This document shows positions 5,792-8,184 of a stretch of DNA of 8,184 nucleotides, piece by piece. Under the pieces are notes generated by a model. The model made no database searches. It worked only from the letters and a program-made list of their open reading frames with translations, and had not been told where the DNA came from. The DNA comes from Candidatus Sigynarchaeota archaeon. GTDB lineage: Archaea; Asgardarchaeota; Lokiarchaeia; Sigynarchaeales; Sigynarchaeaceae. Positions within the stretch are counted from its first letter, which is position 1; the number at the start of each line of letters is the position of its first letter. The DNA is taken from assembly GCA_030587525.1 (NCBI GenBank), contig JAUQYW010000663.1, forward strand, positions 1 to 8,184, written 5' to 3'. A program made the position numbers and the translations under genes.

Positions 5792-6214
5792 CTACTCTAA
5801 TAAGCCCGCGTCCCGGAGCATCTGCTCGTGGTCGAAGGCAAATTTCAAGCCCTTCAAGTCCTTGACAGACACCCACTTGGCGCTCGCCGCGTCGTCGCTT
5901 CCCTTAACCTCACCACCGACGGGCTTGCAAAGATAGGTGACCGAGACCGTTCGACCGCGTGGATCCCGTTTCGGATTGGAGTAAACACCCACAATTCCGT
6001 AGAGTTCCACGTCAAGCATCGTTTCTTCCTTGGCTTCCCTAACGCAGCATGCCTCGACGGTTTCTTCCGGCTCCAGGAATCCACCGGGCATCGCGAGATT
6101 CCCCTGGAAAGGCGGGTTCTTGCGCGTGATGAGCACGACCTTTCGCGGTTTTTTCGGGTTATCGACGATGACTGCATCAGCTGCAATCCGGTATTTCGGT
6201 ATCTCGCTAGACAT
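5792..6214 (-). CDS. Nudix hydrolase, ADP-ribose pyrophosphatase type
   Basis: Cytosolic hydrolase of 140 residues, the usual size for a single Nudix domain. The Nudix box runs from Gly45 to Leu67: G-x5-E51-x7-R59-E60-A-x-E63-E64-T-M-L, which supplies the metal-binding glutamates. The box Gly normally found after 'EEx' is Met66 here, a deviation at a conserved but non-catalytic place. Downstream, NPKRDPRGRTVSVTYLC (80-96) resembles the segment typical of archaeal and bacterial ADP-ribose pyrophosphatases. The likely reaction is ADP-ribose to AMP plus ribose 5-phosphate; other nucleoside diphosphate substrates are possible. The start at ATG 6214 is supported by a T-rich TATA-like element 27 nt upstream. 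The protease gene follows on the same strand after 26 nt, with no obvious functional link to a sugar-nucleotide enzyme. Confidence 0.92.
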   Translation of the reverse strand: MSSEIPKYRIAADAVIVDNPKKPRKVVLITRKNPPFQGNLAMPGGFLEPEETVEACCVREAKEETMLDVELYGIVGVYSNPKRDPRGRTVSVTYLCKPVGGEVKGSDDAASAKWVSVKDLKGLKFAFDHEQMLRDAGLLE

Positions 6215-6236
6215 GGATACATCTTTGACGGCGTGG

Positions 6237-6246
6237 CATAAAAAAA
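6237..6246 (-). promoter_or_regulatory. TATA-like promoter of the Nudix-protease pair
   Basis: TTTTTTTATG on the minus strand, preceded by AAAAATAAC, is centred about 27 nt upstream of the Nudix ATG at 6214. This is the expected distance for a leaderless archaeal mRNA; no Shine-Dalgarno sequence precedes the ATG. Confidence 0.45.
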
Positions 6247-6257
6247 GTTATTTTTGG

Positions 6258-6272
6258 AAAAAGTAAGGAAAA
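6258..6272 (-). terminator. T-rich terminator after the beta-helix gene
   Basis: On the minus strand, TTTT and TTTTT runs lie 16-30 nt past the TAG stop at 6288. They separate the beta-helix gene from the Nudix promoter immediately downstream, consistent with archaeal U-tract termination. Confidence 0.4.
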
Positions 6273-6287
6273 GGGTCCATCATCACC

Positions 6288-8184
6288 CTATTCGCGCATA
6301 GTGCCACAAATAGGGCAGAACTTCATAGATTTGCCATATGGAAATGTAAAATTGCATTTTTTACAAGTATTGGCCACCATAGGCGCGGAGACTAATGCTG
6401 CGGGGGATATAGGAGCACTGCCAGCCTCGGGGAAAGCCTGCCTCCAATTCGATGAAATTTTCGATCGGAGCATGTGCACAACATTAATCGGATTCTCCTG
6501 CCACGATAATGCGGAGAGCCGGATTAGGATTATGATGAACACGATTCCCGTTGATACCGGGGCGAGGATCAGGAAATGAAAATACAATCCAAGGCTATAA
6601 TACGAATACAAGACCAATAGAGGAATGCTGAAGAAAGCGAACGCGAGAAAAGAGATTTTTCGCACCAACAACCGATTCGACGCATTCAAAGCAGCGGGAA
6701 TCAAGAACACAGGGCTAATGCCAGCAATGACCATACCGGTGATGAACGTGATCCCCGAGATGATGATGAGGACTAAACCAGTAGCGAAGGTGGCAGCATA
6801 AAAGGCCAACATCGCCAAGAAGGTTCTCTTCCGTCTAGCAAGTCTCGCATCGCTCGGCTCGCGATATTCGAGAGCGCTGGCCAAGCCTCTTCGCTTCATG
6901 CGACCATCGATGGCTAATCCCCAGTTTCGTGCGCCAGAAAAGCGAAATACTACGGTCTCGCCACGTTTAGTGTGTATCTCCATAGACGATGGATTCTTGT
7001 CTAGAAGAATCCTGTCTATCTCAGTGAAAGGACAGGATCGAGGCAGGATTCCTCGCGGGTGGATGATGAGCTCGCCGCTTTTTAGATCAATTGGAACCAC
7101 TTCATACCTAATGGGAGTGGTTACAAGTTCTTTACCACAAGTCGGGCAGAATTTCGGCATTTCGCTTGGTTGTGATTTGCATGTTGAACCGCAATGGGAG
7201 CAGACCGCGTACATTGTTGCTTCACTGAGGGGTCCTGGACCAGGCAAAGGTCGATTCTTTTCGGCTGTTATTTTTTTCCGGTATCTCTTTATCGCTACTA
7301 TAGACACCAAGACGGATGTCGTTCCCACCACTATCACGATGATGAGAACCGGCAATAGATCGTTGACGAAACGTCCATCGTTACTCCCGACCGTGTTTAT
7401 CCCACTTGAAATATCGAGGTAAATGTCAATATTTCCATTTCCCGTAGCGCGGTTGCCCGAGATCGTGTTGCTGTTACTGCTCTGGGACAAGAAAATCCCG
7501 TGCTGGGTGTTTGACAACACTGTGTTGGTCGAAATCGTGTTGCTGTTGCTCTGGGACAAGAAAATTCCGTGTTGATTGTTCCAAGATGCATTGTTGCCTG
7601 AAATCATGTTGTTACTGCTCTGGGACAAGGAGATTCCACGTTGATTGTTCCAGGACGCGTTGTTGCTCGAAATCGTGTTGAAATTGCTGTTATATAAATC
7701 AATCCCCCAATCGTTGTTCAACGCATTATTTCCTGAGATCGAGTTGTCATTACTGTAATACAATTCAAACCCCCAGTCATTGTTTAACACATTATTGCCT
7801 GAGATCACGTTGTAATTGCTACTGGACAAGTCAATCCCCCAGGTATTGTTCAACACATCATTGTCTGAGATCGAATTGTAACTGCTGCTTGACAAGTCTA
7901 TCCCGAACGAATTGCATGTCGCAATGTTGGCTGAGACCACGTTATTATTACTTTCAGACAATTCGATACCCCTTGCATTGTTTGACACATTATTGCTTGA
8001 GATTGTGTTGACACTGCTGCTAATCAAGTAGATTCCGTACTGACTGTTCGACACATTATTGCACACAATTGTATTGTAGTTATTGCTTGAAAAGTAGATA
8101 CCGTATTGATTGTTCCAGGACACAGTATTTCCCGAGACAGTGTTATTATTGCCATAAAAATAAACTCCTAACCAATTATTTGTC
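6288..8184 (-). CDS. NosD-like beta-helix membrane protein with two zinc ribbons, N-terminus outside window
   Basis: Surface protein of unknown function; about 631 residues are visible and the frame runs open off the right edge. The GTG at 8123 is internal; residues below are counted from it. From the window edge to about 240, tandem ~22-residue repeats (GI-[DYF]-L-x-x-S-x-x-N-x-I-S-x-N-x-x-x-x-N) form a right-handed parallel beta-helix of the NosD/periplasmic copper-binding type. A membrane helix follows at 255-278 with KRYRKK after it. Zinc ribbon 1 uses C308, C311, C326 and C329. Residues 337-410 look like a PH-like domain (GELIIHPRGILP, FTEIDRILL). Four hydrophobic helices lie at about 434-456, 457-478, 490-508 and 513-535. 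Zinc ribbon 2 (C587, C590, C603, C606) ends the protein. By the positive-inside rule the beta-helix is outside and both ribbons are cytosolic. The native ligand is unknown; copper-related NosD function should not be assumed. Confidence 0.88.
   Translation of the reverse strand, partial: TNNWLGVYFYGNNNTVSGNTVSWNNQYGIYFSSNNYNTIVCNNVSNSQYGIYLISSSVNTISSNNVSNNARGIELSESNNNVVSANIATCNSFGIDLSSSSYNSISDNDVLNNTWGIDLSSSNYNVISGNNVLNNDWGFELYYSNDNSISGNNALNNDWGIDLYNSNFNTISSNNASWNNQRGISLSQSSNNMISGNNASWNNQHGIFLSQSNSNTISTNTVLSNTQHGIFLSQSSNSNTISGNRATGNGNIDIYLDISSGINTVGSNDGRFVNDLLPVLIIVIVVGTTSVLVSIVAIKRYRKKITAEKNRPLPGPGPLSEATMYAVCSHCGSTCKSQPSEMPKFCPTCGKELVTTPIRYEVVPIDLKSGELIIHPRGILPRSCPFTEIDRILLDKNPSSMEIHTKRGETVVFRFSGARNWGLAIDGRMKRRGLASALEYREPSDARLARRKRTFLAMLAFYAATFATGLVLIIISGITFITGMVIAGISPVFLIPAALNASNRLLVRKISFLAFAFFSIPLLVLYSYYSLGLYFHFLILAPVSTGIVFIIILIRLSALSWQENPINVVHMLRSKISSNWRQAFPEAGSAPISPAALVSAPMVANTCKKCNFTFPYGKSMKFCPICGTMRE
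7410..8184 (-). repeat. 66-69 bp tandem repeats encoding beta-helix coils
   Basis: About eleven consecutive coding units are visible. The distal ones repeat every 66 bp (22 residues) and the last four before the membrane helix every 69 bp (23 residues). The 69-bp units share near-identical stretches, such as 'tgctctgggacaag' at several places from 7477 to 7630, which points to recent unit duplication within the gene. The array continues past the window. Confidence 0.85.

Noticed and set aside
5766..5876. N-terminal extension of the protease to the ATG at 5876
   Set aside because: It would overlap the Nudix gene and bury the signal peptide; the ATG at 5765 starts directly at the export signal.

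Overview
The window most likely comes from an Asgard (Promethearchaeota) archaeon; this is inferred from gene content, not a phylogeny. It carries a Rab/Ras-like small GTPase with all five G motifs. It also carries a cytosolic protein that pairs an N-terminal 'KWD..G' segment with TPR-like helices, and a large surface beta-helix protein anchored by membrane segments and bearing zinc ribbons. Three genes have an archaeal TATA-like box centred 27-29 nt upstream of the start codon and no Shine-Dalgarno sequence, which fits leaderless or nearly leaderless archaeal mRNAs. Likely transcript ends are marked by T-runs, the archaeal style of terminator.

Left part (1-3350) is loosely packed and partly decayed. 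It begins with the 3' part of the GTPase gene (+), then a broken coiled-coil tail (-), an intact Uma2-family nuclease gene (-) with a TATA box and an 18-bp perfect palindrome upstream, a C-terminal GTPase fragment (+), a frameshifted UPF0175-family remnant (-), and an intact 246-residue protein with a heptad coiled-coil tail (-). A 619-bp stretch without an intact gene follows. It holds a short orphan reading frame, a two-copy direct repeat and an inverted-repeat structure. The two GTPase/coiled-coil pairs look like copies of one convergent arrangement in which a different member decayed in each copy.

Right part (3351-8184) is compact. The helical protein gene (+) meets a subtilisin-like protease gene (-) so tightly that both stop codons lie in one TGATCA palindrome. 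The protease is preceded 26 nt upstream, on the same strand, by a Nudix hydrolase of ADP-ribose pyrophosphatase type, so these two probably share a transcript. Upstream of them, behind T-runs, is the 3' part of a large NosD-like gene whose beginning lies outside the window.

The protease and the beta-helix protein are predicted to act at the cell surface; the GTPase, the helical protein and the Nudix enzyme are predicted to be cytosolic. No rRNA, tRNA, transposase or convincing CRISPR array was seen.
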